Of a stretch of DNA of 64,000 bases, positions 46,542-55,114 are shown piece by piece. The stretch is taken from the NCBI GenBank assembly GCA_900540735.1, contig UQHB01000003.1:1-64000 (forward strand), in the 5' to 3' direction. Each line of letters begins with the position of its first letter. Position 1 is the first letter of the stretch. The DNA is from an uncultured Megasphaera sp. (lineage in GTDB: Bacteria; Bacillota; Negativicutes; Veillonellales; Megasphaeraceae). Made by a program: the position numbers and the translations under genes. The notes beneath the pieces are model-generated. The model was given only the letters and a program-made list of their open reading frames with translations, was not told where the DNA came from and did not search any database.

Positions 46542-46766
46542 CTATTTTTTGACTGTGGGTCGAATTGGGACTATTTCTATAGTCTGGCCTAATGGTTCTA
46601 AGACCTTCAACAATGTATCTAACTTAGGAACCGCCGTTTTATTTTCCAATCTAGCAACGGCTGGTTGCATAAGACATGCTGCTTTTGCTAAATCTTTTTG
46701 GGTCATCTTTTGATTTTTCCTAAGTTCAATAATACGGTCTATGATTGCAGTACATTTATCCGACAT
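46542..46766 (-). CDS. XRE-family HTH regulator of the DUF4160/DUF2442 module
   Basis: 74 aa. HTH: KMTQKDLAKAACLMQPAVAR, followed by LENKTAVPKLDTLLKVLEPL, as in HigA-like antitoxins. It overlaps the DUF2442 gene by 11 bases and is third in the module. Probably the DNA-binding subunit that represses the palindromic promoter. Confidence 0.75.
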   Translation of the reverse strand: MSDKCTAIIDRIIELRKNQKMTQKDLAKAACLMQPAVARLENKTAVPKLDTLLKVLEPLGQTIEIVPIRPTVKK

Positions 46767-47061
46767 GTTCGGTTACCTCTGCAACGTCTGTACCGTGTTT
46801 ATATACATAATCTGGCGAAATATCTATATCCCCATCGCACCAAGTCAATACACCATAATCAATATATACAGTCTTAAATACTTCTATATCTTTTAGTGGC
46901 TGAAAAACTTCTTCATCAAGCAACGACCGGCAATCGAAAACTTTCGATTGCCCATCATTGAAACGTACTAATAAATTGTATCCGTCCAATACTTTTACTC
47001 CTGTTACTTTTAAAATAGGTTCCGGATTTCCAGCATATACAACATCATCAACAGTATACAT
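46756..47061 (-). CDS. DUF2442 protein
   Basis: 101 aa from ATG 47061 (GGAGG SD; open to 47136). Typical DUF2442 segments: VTGVKVLDGYNLLVRFNDG, YIDYGVLTWCDGDIDISPDY. DUF2442 commonly sits next to DUF4160, in toxin-antitoxin-like pairs. It is the middle gene of the module. Confidence 0.8.
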   Translation of the reverse strand: MYTVDDVVYAGNPEPILKVTGVKVLDGYNLLVRFNDGQSKVFDCRSLLDEEVFQPLKDIEVFKTVYIDYGVLTWCDGDIDISPDYVYKHGTDVAEVTEHVG

Positions 47062-47074
47062 AAGTATTACCTCC

Positions 47075-47341
47075 CTAGTGCAACGGTTCAATTTTATTAA
47101 AAGGTTTACCTTGTACGGCATTAGTCCAAGCTTCATAAAGAACTTCTTCCCGTAAAATAGCCCACGCCTGTATGAGCTTTAATTGCTTTGCAGGCATCCT
47201 TCCTGCAAGTATTTCTCCATCAATTCCAATAGATGCTTCATACTCTCCATAGCGTGCATGAAAATGTGGTTTATGATGTTTTTCGTTATCTTTGTAAAGC
47301 ATTTTTAAAATAATATTATTAAATCTACATAATTCTGGCAC
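47075..47341 (-). CDS. DUF4160 protein
   Basis: 88 aa from GTG 47341 (AAGGAG eight bases upstream; open to 47350). KHHKPHFHARYGEYEASIGI is the DUF4160 core, with a cluster of His that could be catalytic or metal-binding. EGEILAGRMP-like GEILAGRMPAKQLKLIQAWA follows. Proposed toxin-side partner of DUF2442. First gene after the palindromic promoter. Confidence 0.8.
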   Translation of the reverse strand: MPELCRFNNIILKMLYKDNEKHHKPHFHARYGEYEASIGIDGEILAGRMPAKQLKLIQAWAILREEVLYEAWTNAVQGKPFNKIEPLH

Positions 47342-47366
47342 GTTTAACACTCCTTTTCTTTAATTG

Positions 47367-47396
47367 TATTATAACATATATGTTATAATATGTCAA
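47367..47396 (-). promoter_or_regulatory. Promoter with 24-bp palindromic operator for the DUF4160 module
   Basis: On the minus strand TTGACA (47396-47391), a 17-base spacer and TATAAT (47373-47368), both perfect consensus hexamers. A perfect 24-bp palindrome (47367-47390; arms TATTATAACATA and its complement) fills spacer and -10. It is also just upstream of the integrase gene, on the other strand. Confidence 0.85.
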
Positions 47397-47435
47397 TAAC
47401 ACTCTTGTTATATTTTTTTTTATGAGGTGATTCAA

Positions 47436-48545
47436 ATGCCAGCATATTTCGATAAAGTAAAAAAAACGTGGTACGTCAAGTTCTGGTATAAAGACTATAC
47501 CGGAAAACGCAGACAAACCACAAAGCGAGGTTTTAAACTAAAAAAAGACGCACTCAAATATGAGCACGACTTTATAGAAGAACAAAAAGGTTCTGATAAT
47601 ATTACTATAGATAAACTCATAGAACGGTACTTGCTGCATAAGAAAAAAACTATTCGCAAATCATCTTATGATACTGCAAAAACACAAATCAAATTATATA
47701 TAGTTCCTTTTTTTAAAGGGAGCAAACTAAATGATATAACGGTAAAAAGGATTATGGATTGGCATGATAACTTTCTTAAAGAAAAGAACCTTGCAGATAC
47801 CACTTTAAAGCTAGTAAACGGCAGACTATCTTCGCTTTTTAATTTCGCCAAAAAATATTACCATATCCGATATAACCCAGTAACGGAATCAGAATCAATA
47901 GGCTCATTAAAACGAAAAACGGCGTATCAAATATGGACTATTGAGGAGTTAAATAAATTCTGTAGTAGTTTTGACCCTAAATCTTTTGACGCTTTGATAT
48001 ATAAGATAATATATTTTACTGGTATGCGTCCTTGTGAAATAACAGGACTTTCCATTCATGATATAGATTTACAAAAAGGCGTAATACATATAACTAAATC
48101 TTATCATTATGACCCCGAAGTAGATGGGGAATTATACCATGGTTACCTTACGCCACCAAAAAATGATTATTCTATACGAACGATAGCCATTCCGGAGTTT
48201 TTACTTGCAGAACTTTCTGAATATATAGCATACTGTAAAAAATCAGGAATATCAAAACGTATATTCCCTACGAATAACAAAACTATTTTAAGAAAGTTAA
48301 GAAGGCATATAAAAATGTCTGGGGTTAAAGAGATACGCACTTATGACTTACGACATTCTCACGCATCTCTTTTAATTGCGAATCATCAAGATATAACACT
48401 AGTATCAAAACGAATGGGACATAGTTCCCCAGAAACGACATTGAAAATTTATACCCATGAATATGGCAACAATACAAATGAAATGTTATCTTTTTTAAAT
48501 TTAGCAGGTGAAAAAATGGAGCCAGAAAAAAAAGAAAGAAAATAG
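47436..48545 (+). CDS. int: Tyrosine-type phage integrase
   Basis: 369 aa from ATG 47436 (GAGGTG SD). N-terminal AP2-like arm-binding domain (VKFWYKDYTGKRRQT), SAM-like core-binding domain (residues about 55-150), then the catalytic set: Arg in TGMRPCEI, His-x-x-Arg in TYDLRHSHAS, His in KRMGHSS and nucleophile Tyr in KIYTHEY. It integrates and, with Xis, excises the prophage. Its 3' end faces the host junction. Confidence 0.92.
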   Translation: MPAYFDKVKKTWYVKFWYKDYTGKRRQTTKRGFKLKKDALKYEHDFIEEQKGSDNITIDKLIERYLLHKKKTIRKSSYDTAKTQIKLYIVPFFKGSKLNDITVKRIMDWHDNFLKEKNLADTTLKLVNGRLSSLFNFAKKYYHIRYNPVTESESIGSLKRKTAYQIWTIEELNKFCSSFDPKSFDALIYKIIYFTGMRPCEITGLSIHDIDLQKGVIHITKSYHYDPEVDGELYHGYLTPPKNDYSIRTIAIPEFLLAELSEYIAYCKKSGISKRIFPTNNKTILRKLRRHIKMSGVKEIRTYDLRHSHASLLIANHQDITLVSKRMGHSSPETTLKIYTHEYGNNTNEMLSFLNLAGEKMEPEKKERK

Positions 48546-48636
48546 TGGTCATTATGTGGTCAGAAAAGAATAAAATGAGTTAAAAACCATAGTATTGAAG
48601 CCGTTTAATAGATATTAAGGGCATATTGTACCATAT
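48546..48636. other. Prophage right junction region (attachment site expected)
   Basis: 91 bases between the integrase stop and the host ynfA remnant. No tRNA or gene is visible. The attachment core should lie here, but the other prophage end is outside the window, so the repeat cannot be identified. Confidence 0.4.
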
Positions 48637-48890
48637 TTACCCACGCGGTGCATACATGATGATAGCCACGCCGATCAGTGCCACGAGACCACCGATGAGG
48701 TCATACGTATCCGGTACAGTACCGTCGATTTTCCCCCCCCCCCACACAAAATAGAAAGAACAATGAAAATACCGCCATACGCCGCATAAACCTTGCCAAA
48801 AGACGCACTCGCCGACTGAAGCGTCGGAATAATCCCGTAAATAATTAGGGGTTGCTGTTTTACGGCATAGGTAGCCTTTCGCCTCTTGCA
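48637..48890 (-). pseudogene. ynfA: YnfA (UPF0060) family membrane protein remnant
   Basis: Two frames together read YGIIPTLQSASASFGKVYAA ... IFIVLSIL, then KIDGTVPDTYDLIGGLVAL ... IIMYAPRG, the C-terminal two-thirds of YnfA. They are separated by an 11-G run (48733-48743 on the opposite strand) that shifts the frame; 9 or 12 G would join them. The first 45 or so residues are missing, replaced by the end of the RND gene. Hence a pseudogene whatever the tract length. Confidence 0.75.
48733..48743 (-). repeat. Poly-G tract (11 G on the coding strand) in the ynfA remnant
   Basis: Eleven C on the plus strand, the same length as the tract in dpdA. It replaces what is usually a Trp-Gly-Trp codon run in ynfA. 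Confidence 0.9.
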
Positions 48891-48894
48891 TATG

Positions 48895-51800
48895 TTATTC
48901 TGTTTTTTTAATTTTATACCATGCCGCATACATCGTCGGCAACACGAGCAACGTCAACACCGTTGCCACCAATAAGCCGCTAGCAATAGCCACAGCCATA
49001 GGGCCAAAAAAGATATTGCGCATCAAGGGCAGCATCCCTAAAATAGCCGCAGCTGCCGTAAGCATAATCGGTCTAAACCGCAACACTGCCGAATCAATGA
49101 CCGCATGCCACGGGTCTTCGCCAGCCTCCATATGCTTCTTGATTTGGTCAATGAGGATGACGGAATTACGGATAATCATGCCGCCCAAGGCAAGAATGCC
49201 TAAGTACGCCACAAAGCCCAAAGACTTCCCAAAGAGGAGCATACCAATAGCCACACCAATCAAGCCCATAGGAGCCGTAATCAAGGTCAAGACCATTTGT
49301 GATACATTTCGCAGTTGGAACATGAGGAGCGTCATAATGAGGAGAATCATGACCGGCACAGGCCCTAAGAGATACTTCAGCGATTTCTGGCTGTTTTCCA
49401 GAGCCCCGTCCACTTCGACAGTGTAGCCAAAAGGCATGGAATCGCGAATCTCTTGGATAGAATCATACGCTTTCTGGGTCGCATCATTAGCCGTGCCGCT
49501 CTTAATATTCCCTTCGACTGTAATAGTCGGCTTCAAATCGCGCCGCCAAATGAGCCCATCTTCAGCAGCATAGGAAATCTTCGCCACTTGGTCAAGAGGC
49601 ACATAGCCTGTTCCGATATAAATAGGAATATTCTTGATTTTCGACAAGTCATTACGGTCATTATCTTGGAGCCGCAGCTGAATACCAATGGTCTTATCGG
49701 CTGCGTAGTATTCGGCAATAGTCGCGCCAGACAATTCTGTATAGAGCGTCTTGGCCACATCCGTCCCGGAAAGGCCCATAGCGCGGAGCTTATCTTGGTC
49801 TAATTCAAGATGCATGACCTTGCTCTTTTGTTCCCAGTTGAGGAAGACATTTTCCGTATTCGGGTCTTCACTTACTTTTTTGGCAATTTGCTGAGCATAG
49901 CCTTTGACTTTATCTACGTCATAGCCGGACACGCGCAACATAATGGGATAATCCGACGGCGGCCCTAAAGGAATATTCTTAATATTGACGCGCACATTCG
50001 GTTGTGTGTCGGCCAGCTGTTTTTGAATCAATTGAGTCAGTGATTCTCGTTCCGATACATCTTTAGCAACGACGACGAACTGGGCGTAGTTATTGGCTGG
50101 GAGTACGGGTTCCAGGGTCAAGACGAACCGCGGTGCCCCTTCGCCAACGTAATAAGAATAACCGTCCATCTTATCCTTTTGTGTATCTAAATACTGAGAC
50201 AATTTAGCCGCTTCTGCCTGCGTTGCCTGCATAGACGAGCCTTCAGGCAAGGTCATTTCGACGATGATTTCCGGGCGCAAGGACGGTGGGAAAAATTCTT
50301 GAGGAATGAATTTCATCAAGCCTACAGAGAAAACGAATAAGGCTGCTGTGCCGCCGATGACGATGACGCGATGGGTCAGGCACCAAGTCAAGACTTTTCT
50401 AAAAAAGCGATAGAACCGATTATCATACGGGTCTTTTTCGATTTTATCCTTTTTAATCTTGATTAAATAGTAGCCAAAAAGCGGTGCTACCATGACGGAT
50501 ACAATCCATGAAATCAAGAGGGCCGACAAGATAACTGGGAATAAGGAACGGCAAAATTCAGAAGCTGCGCCATCGGCAAAAGCTACGGGAATAAACCCGG
50601 CACTCGTAACAAGTGTCCCAGTGAGCATTGGTTTGGCTGTAGCCTTAAAGGCATAGCACGCCGCATCAAAGCGATTGAGTCCCTTCTCTAGTTGGACGCT
50701 CATCATTTCGACGGCAATAATAGCATCATCGACAAGGAGGCCTAAGGCGATGATCAAGGCCCCAAGGGAAACCTTTTGCAGGTCAATGCCCGCTACTTCC
50801 ATGACGCAAAAGACACCGGCTAAGACGAGAGGAATACAAAAGGCAACGACGAGGCCTGTGCGCAAGCCTAAGCTCAAGAAGCTGACGACGAGGACGATAA
50901 TGACTGCATCACGGAGGGTATCGACGAAATCGCTAATAGAGTTCTTGACGACTTTCGGCTGGTCTGAGACTTGGTGGATTTCCATGCCTGCCGGGAGGTC
51001 GCTTTTGACAGAGGTCTGGAGTTTTTCCAAATTCGTGCCGAGGTCCAAAATATTGCCGCCGCTCTTCATGGAGACGGCAATGCCGACAGCCGGTTTGCCG
51101 TTGTAGAACATCTTCGGGTCTGACGGCTCCGTATAACGCCGTTCGACCGTGGCAATATCGCCGAGGCGGAAGACTTTGCCATTGGCGTTAATGGGTAAAT
51201 TCTTGATGGCATCGACGTTTTCAAAGACACCGGAAATCCGCAAATATACGTTATCGGACTGGGTGTCAATCATGCCCGACGGAGTCATAGCATTTTGGCC
51301 TTTTACGGCATCGGCCACAGCTGTCGGTGAAATCCCTAGTTCTGCCAGTTTAGCATTGGCTACTTCAATGTAAATCTTTTCGCTTTGGTCGCCAACGAGT
51401 TCGACTTTGCTCACATCAGGCACATCGAGCATCATACGGCGAATCTTTTCGGCCTTTTGCCGCAACTCTTCGTACGAATAGCCGTCGCCAGTGAGGGCGT
51501 AAATAGAGCCGTACACGTCGTCAAACCGGTCGTTGTAGTACGGGCCGTACACGCCTTCAGGCAAATCCTTCTTCATGTCTTCTACGAGGTTACGCACGTC
51601 ATGCCAACGGTTGCGCAGTTCTTTCGCATCCATTTGGTCATTTAAATTGACGTAAATCGCTGCTTCTCCTGGGCGGGAAAAGCTTTTTAAATAATCTAAA
51701 TCCTGCGTATCTTGGAGTTTCTGTTCGATTTTATCGACGACTTGCTCTTGCATCTGTTGCGCCGATGCACCAGGCCAGGCGACGGTGACGACCATAGTCC

Positions 51801-51930
51801 GCACATTGTACGACGGGTCTTCCGCACGGCCTAATTTCATATACGAAAAGACACCGGCAATGGCGATGATAACGATAAAATACCAGACCAGGACTTTATT
51901 TTTCAGGGCCAGTTCCGTTAAGTTATGCAT
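48895..51930 (-). CDS. RND family efflux permease
   Basis: 1011 aa, full-length for the inner-membrane pump. N-terminal helix VLVWYFIVIIAIAGVFSYM, large periplasmic porter loops, the TM4 proton-relay GLLVDDAIIAVEMM near residue 400, and a second half with the same layout. It expels drugs or other toxic compounds with the adjacent lipoprotein adaptor; an outer-membrane channel is not in the window. Abuts the adaptor gene (one-base overlap). Confidence 0.92.
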   Translation of the reverse strand: MHNLTELALKNKVLVWYFIVIIAIAGVFSYMKLGRAEDPSYNVRTMVVTVAWPGASAQQMQEQVVDKIEQKLQDTQDLDYLKSFSRPGEAAIYVNLNDQMDAKELRNRWHDVRNLVEDMKKDLPEGVYGPYYNDRFDDVYGSIYALTGDGYSYEELRQKAEKIRRMMLDVPDVSKVELVGDQSEKIYIEVANAKLAELGISPTAVADAVKGQNAMTPSGMIDTQSDNVYLRISGVFENVDAIKNLPINANGKVFRLGDIATVERRYTEPSDPKMFYNGKPAVGIAVSMKSGGNILDLGTNLEKLQTSVKSDLPAGMEIHQVSDQPKVVKNSISDFVDTLRDAVIIVLVVSFLSLGLRTGLVVAFCIPLVLAGVFCVMEVAGIDLQKVSLGALIIALGLLVDDAIIAVEMMSVQLEKGLNRFDAACYAFKATAKPMLTGTLVTSAGFIPVAFADGAASEFCRSLFPVILSALLISWIVSVMVAPLFGYYLIKIKKDKIEKDPYDNRFYRFFRKVLTWCLTHRVIVIGGTAALFVFSVGLMKFIPQEFFPPSLRPEIIVEMTLPEGSSMQATQAEAAKLSQYLDTQKDKMDGYSYYVGEGAPRFVLTLEPVLPANNYAQFVVVAKDVSERESLTQLIQKQLADTQPNVRVNIKNIPLGPPSDYPIMLRVSGYDVDKVKGYAQQIAKKVSEDPNTENVFLNWEQKSKVMHLELDQDKLRAMGLSGTDVAKTLYTELSGATIAEYYAADKTIGIQLRLQDNDRNDLSKIKNIPIYIGTGYVPLDQVAKISYAAEDGLIWRRDLKPTITVEGNIKSGTANDATQKAYDSIQEIRDSMPFGYTVEVDGALENSQKSLKYLLGPVPVMILLIMTLLMFQLRNVSQMVLTLITAPMGLIGVAIGMLLFGKSLGFVAYLGILALGGMIIRNSVILIDQIKKHMEAGEDPWHAVIDSAVLRFRPIMLTAAAAILGMLPLMRNIFFGPMAVAIASGLLVATVLTLLVLPTMYAAWYKIKKTE

Positions 51931-53018
51931 TATTCATCACCTTCTGTTCGTACTGTTTCTCCTTCGTGGAGGAGCTGCACGCCAGCCGTGACGACGATGT
52001 CACCAGCTGAGAGCCCCCCGACTTGGACCGTATTATTGCCAAAGTCCGTGACGGTCACGTCTTTGAGGGATAAGGTCTTGTCTTTGCCCACGACCCAGAC
52101 TTGGGGCTTGTCTCCTGTTTGGTAAATCGCACTAAGGGGCAGGACGTAGGTCGTATTTTTATTAGCATCAGGCGACGCATTGGTCACGCTTGCCGTCATG
52201 CCGAGCTGCATGCCTTGCGGTGGATTGGGCAGGGAAATACTGACTTTATACGTCCGTGACGCTGGGTCAGCCATAGGCGATACTTCGCGGACTGTACCGT
52301 TCACGGTTTGATTCTGGAGAGCCCAGAAGGAGATGGACACGTCTTTCCCCATGGGGAAATCTTGGACGTGGTTTTCCGGCACGTTGATTTGTACTTCTAA
52401 ATCGCCCGAGTGGACCAGGGTCAGGACCGGTGTACCAGCGCCGACGACTTGGCCCACTTCGGCATTGACTGTCGAAATGACACCGTCTGCATCAGCCGTC
52501 AAGGACGTATACGATAATTGGTTCTGCTGCGCTTGGACGGCCGCATTGGCTTGGTTATATTGAGCTACAGCCTGATTGTAAGCCGTCTGGTATTGGTCGA
52601 GAGCGGACGCACTGACCGCATCTTGACTGTACAAGGCTTGATAGCGCGCTAAATTAGACTGGGCTAATTCTAACTGCGCTTTTGCCGCACTAGCTTGAGC
52701 TGCAGCTTGGTTGACGGCTTGCGTTACGTCTTGGGGATTGACCGTCATCAAGACATCCCCTTGGTGCACAACACTGCCGAGCTGGACGTTGCGCGCCGTA
52801 ATACGCCCTCCTGCTTGGAAGGCTAAATTGCTTTCATACCGCCCTTTAACCGTACCGGAGTATACTCCTTCGGCATCGCCGCTTTTTGCGCCCACTTGAG
52901 TCGTCTTCACGAGCTGCGCCGGTTCCGCCGCTGCTTCTTTATTGCCGCAACCGCTGAGGACGAGGCTTGCAGCCAGTGCCGTCATGACCAGGGCAACGGT
53001 TAGTTTATTTCGTATCAT
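51930..53018 (-). CDS. RND efflux periplasmic adaptor (lipoprotein)
   Basis: 362 aa from ATG 53018 (AAGGA SD; the frame is open further upstream). Lipoprotein signal with lipobox LSGC near residue 23. Lipoyl halves flank an Ala/Gln-rich coiled hairpin (SAKAQLELAQSNLARYQALY). LEVQINVPENHVQDFPMG and QVWVVGKDKTLSLKDVTV mark the barrel and MP domains. It links pump and outer-membrane channel. Confidence 0.92.
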   Translation of the reverse strand: MIRNKLTVALVMTALAASLVLSGCGNKEAAAEPAQLVKTTQVGAKSGDAEGVYSGTVKGRYESNLAFQAGGRITARNVQLGSVVHQGDVLMTVNPQDVTQAVNQAAAQASAAKAQLELAQSNLARYQALYSQDAVSASALDQYQTAYNQAVAQYNQANAAVQAQQNQLSYTSLTADADGVISTVNAEVGQVVGAGTPVLTLVHSGDLEVQINVPENHVQDFPMGKDVSISFWALQNQTVNGTVREVSPMADPASRTYKVSISLPNPPQGMQLGMTASVTNASPDANKNTTYVLPLSAIYQTGDKPQVWVVGKDKTLSLKDVTVTDFGNNTVQVGGLSAGDIVVTAGVQLLHEGETVRTEGDE

Positions 53019-53475
53019 TCCAATCCTTCCTTTCTGGATAAATCGTCGTAATATCGAGGGTCGCCGCTTTTTCTGCAACAGCAGATAAGCACTGAAAAGT
53101 TTGCTCCTGCTTGGCCTTATCCATACCAGCTGTAATCGTCTCAATCCAGCACTGCAAAATCTGCTCTAACTGCGGCTGCAAGGCCAGTCCTTTGGCTGTC
53201 ACATAGAGACGGCGCAGCCGTTTGTCCACTGCATCTTGTTGGCGCAGGATAAACCCTTTTTCTGCCAAGGTTTTCGTCGTTCTGGCAACCAACCCTTTAT
53301 CCGCTGTCAAGCCTTTGACGAGCTCATCTTGACTACAACCGTCACGGCTGTACAAGGCATGCAAAACAACGTATTCTGAGTACGATAATCGCCACGGCTT
53401 GCAAGCATACGTAATATACGCTTGAGAGCGGCGGTTTAAGAGGCCAAAATGATAGCCAATCTTTGCATAATCCAT
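53005..53475 (-). CDS. MarR-family regulator
   Basis: 156 aa. Winged helix around LTADKGLVARTTKTLAEKGF, then the wing RQQDAVDKRLRRLYVTAKG. First gene of the efflux operon, overlapping the adaptor by 14 bases, so it probably represses its own operon until a ligand binds. The palindrome at 53503-53517 is a candidate operator. Confidence 0.9.
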   Translation of the reverse strand: MDYAKIGYHFGLLNRRSQAYITYACKPWRLSYSEYVVLHALYSRDGCSQDELVKGLTADKGLVARTTKTLAEKGFILRQQDAVDKRLRRLYVTAKGLALQPQLEQILQCWIETITAGMDKAKQEQTFQCLSAVAEKAATLDITTIYPERKDWNDTK

Positions 53476-53502
53476 AGGGTCTTCCCCCTTCAGAAAATAT
53501 TT

Positions 53503-53517
53503 GTTGACTTAATCAAC
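53503..53517. promoter_or_regulatory. Candidate MarR operator
   Basis: GTTGACTTAATCAAC: 5-bp arms GTTGA/TCAAC around CTTAA, 28 bases before the marR ATG, in the divergent region with the MFS remnant. Confidence 0.55.
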
Positions 53518-53552
53518 TATTTTTATACCCATAGTATAGCAAAGGACATGAC

Positions 53553-54399
53553 GTGATGCAAGACCTTAAGCGGAGAAAAAACACCAACTTTCAGCTCATG
53601 CTTTGGTCGACGAAATACGCCATTGCTACGTGGCAGACATCCATTAGTGATGCCGGCCTAGCGTCTGGGATTTTCATTATTGGAGCCTTGTCGGCGCGCA
53701 TCGTCACAGGCCACGTTATCGATGTGTTAGGGCGAAAAAAATTATTGCTCTTAGGGACGCTCATCTATTTAGCAGCCTTACCGATTTATTTCGTCTGTAA
53801 CGCTCGCGTCGGCTTTAGGGCCCTTCTTAGGCAAGTCGATTTGTTATTCTACGGTCTTAAGCTTTATGGGAGCCTATACGGATACGTTAGGGCTCCTCTT
53901 AGCCGGGAGTATTTTCTTCATGGCTTATGCCATTACGTCCCTCTTTAGCCGTCCTATTATTGGCCGCTTCTTAGACCATCATGGTGGTGACGTCGTCATG
54001 TATCCGACCCTCATCATCTTAGCCCTGTGCATGCTCACCGTCGGTTTTGCGACCATCGATGTACTCTTTGCGTTAGGCGGCATTCTCTTAGGCCTCAGCT
54101 ATAGTACGGTTACGTCTGCCGGACAGGCTCTTGCCATTCACGGCGTCCACGAAGACCACATTGGCCTGGCGACGTCGACGTTCTTTATTTTCGTCGATTT
54201 CGGTGTCGGTATTGGGCCGTACCTCTTAGGCTTCCTCGTGCCGGCATACGGCTTTACGAGCATCTATTTTGCCGGTGCTATCGTCGCCCTCGTCGGCATT
54301 CCGCTCTACTACATCCTCATCGGCAGAAGCGGTGTTTTCTCGTATGCTCAAATGGAACAAGTACGGCGCCGTGAAGAAACGGAAGATTCAGCAAAATAG
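53553..54399 (+). pseudogene. MFS transporter, decayed
   Basis: Two frames. The first has NTNFQLML joined abruptly to TKYAIATWQTSISDAGLASG and IVTGHVIDVLGRKK, so TM1 is mostly lost. Near 53820 the frame moves by one; SALGPFLG and CYSTVLSFMGAYTDT of the second frame show that about TM5-TM6 and the central loop are deleted too. The rest (SLFSRPIIGRFLDHHGGDVV, helices 8-12) is intact. About 282 codons remain of roughly 400. Non-functional. Confidence 0.75.
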
Positions 54400-54401
54400 C
54401 T

Positions 54402-54429
54402 TTGCCCGCCCCTTTCTTTATGATATACT
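54402..54429 (+). promoter_or_regulatory. Putative pab operon promoter
   Basis: TTGCCC (54402-54407), 16-base spacer, TATACT (54424-54429). The transcript would start near 54436 and carry the hairpin at 54451-54499 before pabA. Confidence 0.5.
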
Positions 54430-54450
54430 AAGGAAGCAGATTACGGACCT

Positions 54451-54499
54451 TAGGGATAACGACTGCGGTATCATACCGTGGCGTTATCCCTATTTTTTT
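54451..54499 (+). terminator. Hairpin with T7 run in the pabA leader (attenuator or upstream terminator)
   Basis: TAGGGATAACG (54451-54461) pairs with CGTTATCCCTA (54482-54492); inside is a second stem CGGTA/TACCG. Seven T follow. The SD of pabA begins six bases later. If the promoter at 54402 is real, this hairpin would be in the pab leader. Confidence 0.75.
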
Positions 54500-54517
54500 G
54501 CCCGAAAGGAGAACAAC

Positions 54518-55114
54518 ATGTATTTAATCCTTGATAACTTTGACAGCTTTGTTTATACTATTCATGCATATATAGAAGAGATAGGCCGCGATGTCATCAC
54601 GCGCCGCGTTGATACGCTGACTCTCGACGATATTCGTGCCATGAAACCGACGGGAATCATCCTCTCGCCTGGCCCGAAACGCCCAGAGGATGCCCAGCTT
54701 TGCATTGACACAGTTCAGTGTCTAGGGAAATCGGTTCCCATTCTCGGTGTTTGCTTAGGCTTTCAAGTCTTAGCCTATACAGCTGGCGCAACGGTCACGA
54801 AAGGAACGCTACCGATGCACGGAAAAGTCACGCCTATTACGCATAACGGCACAGGCTTATTTACGGGACTCCCCCAAGGCCTCAAGGTCACGCGGTATCA
54901 TTCCTTAGCCTTAGCACGCCACACGCTGCCACCATCGTACCGCATAGATGCGACGAGTGCGGACGGCGTCGTCATGGCCATTTCCCATCGTACCTATCCC
55001 CTCTATGGCGTACAGTTTCATCCCGAAGCTGTACTGACGGAGCATGGTCACGATATGCTCCGCAATTTCTGCAATATAGCAGAACGAAAGGAGCCTTTCT
55101 TCCATGGCAAGTAA
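54518..55114 (+). CDS. pabA: Aminodeoxychorismate synthase glutamine amidotransferase (PabA)
   Basis: 198 aa from ATG 54518 (AAAGGAG SD). Class I glutamine amidotransferase: LDNFDSFVY at the start, oxyanion SPGPKRPED, nucleophile Cys in GVCLGFQ, His and Glu in QFHPEAVLT. Supplies ammonia to PabB. It overlaps pabB by 11 bases. Sequence alone cannot exclude an anthranilate role, but pabC nearby argues for PABA. Confidence 0.92.
   Translation: MYLILDNFDSFVYTIHAYIEEIGRDVITRRVDTLTLDDIRAMKPTGIILSPGPKRPEDAQLCIDTVQCLGKSVPILGVCLGFQVLAYTAGATVTKGTLPMHGKVTPITHNGTGLFTGLPQGLKVTRYHSLALARHTLPPSYRIDATSADGVVMAISHRTYPLYGVQFHPEAVLTEHGHDMLRNFCNIAERKEPFFHGK

Noticed and set aside
48546..48640. tRNA gene as integration site
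   Set aside because: No cloverleaf or T-arm consensus (GGTTCRA) is visible near the integrase 3' end.
53005..53144. Extended N-terminus of the RND adaptor (to 53144)
   Set aside because: It would lie within marR and lacks a signal peptide; the lipoprotein start at 53018 has SD and lipobox.
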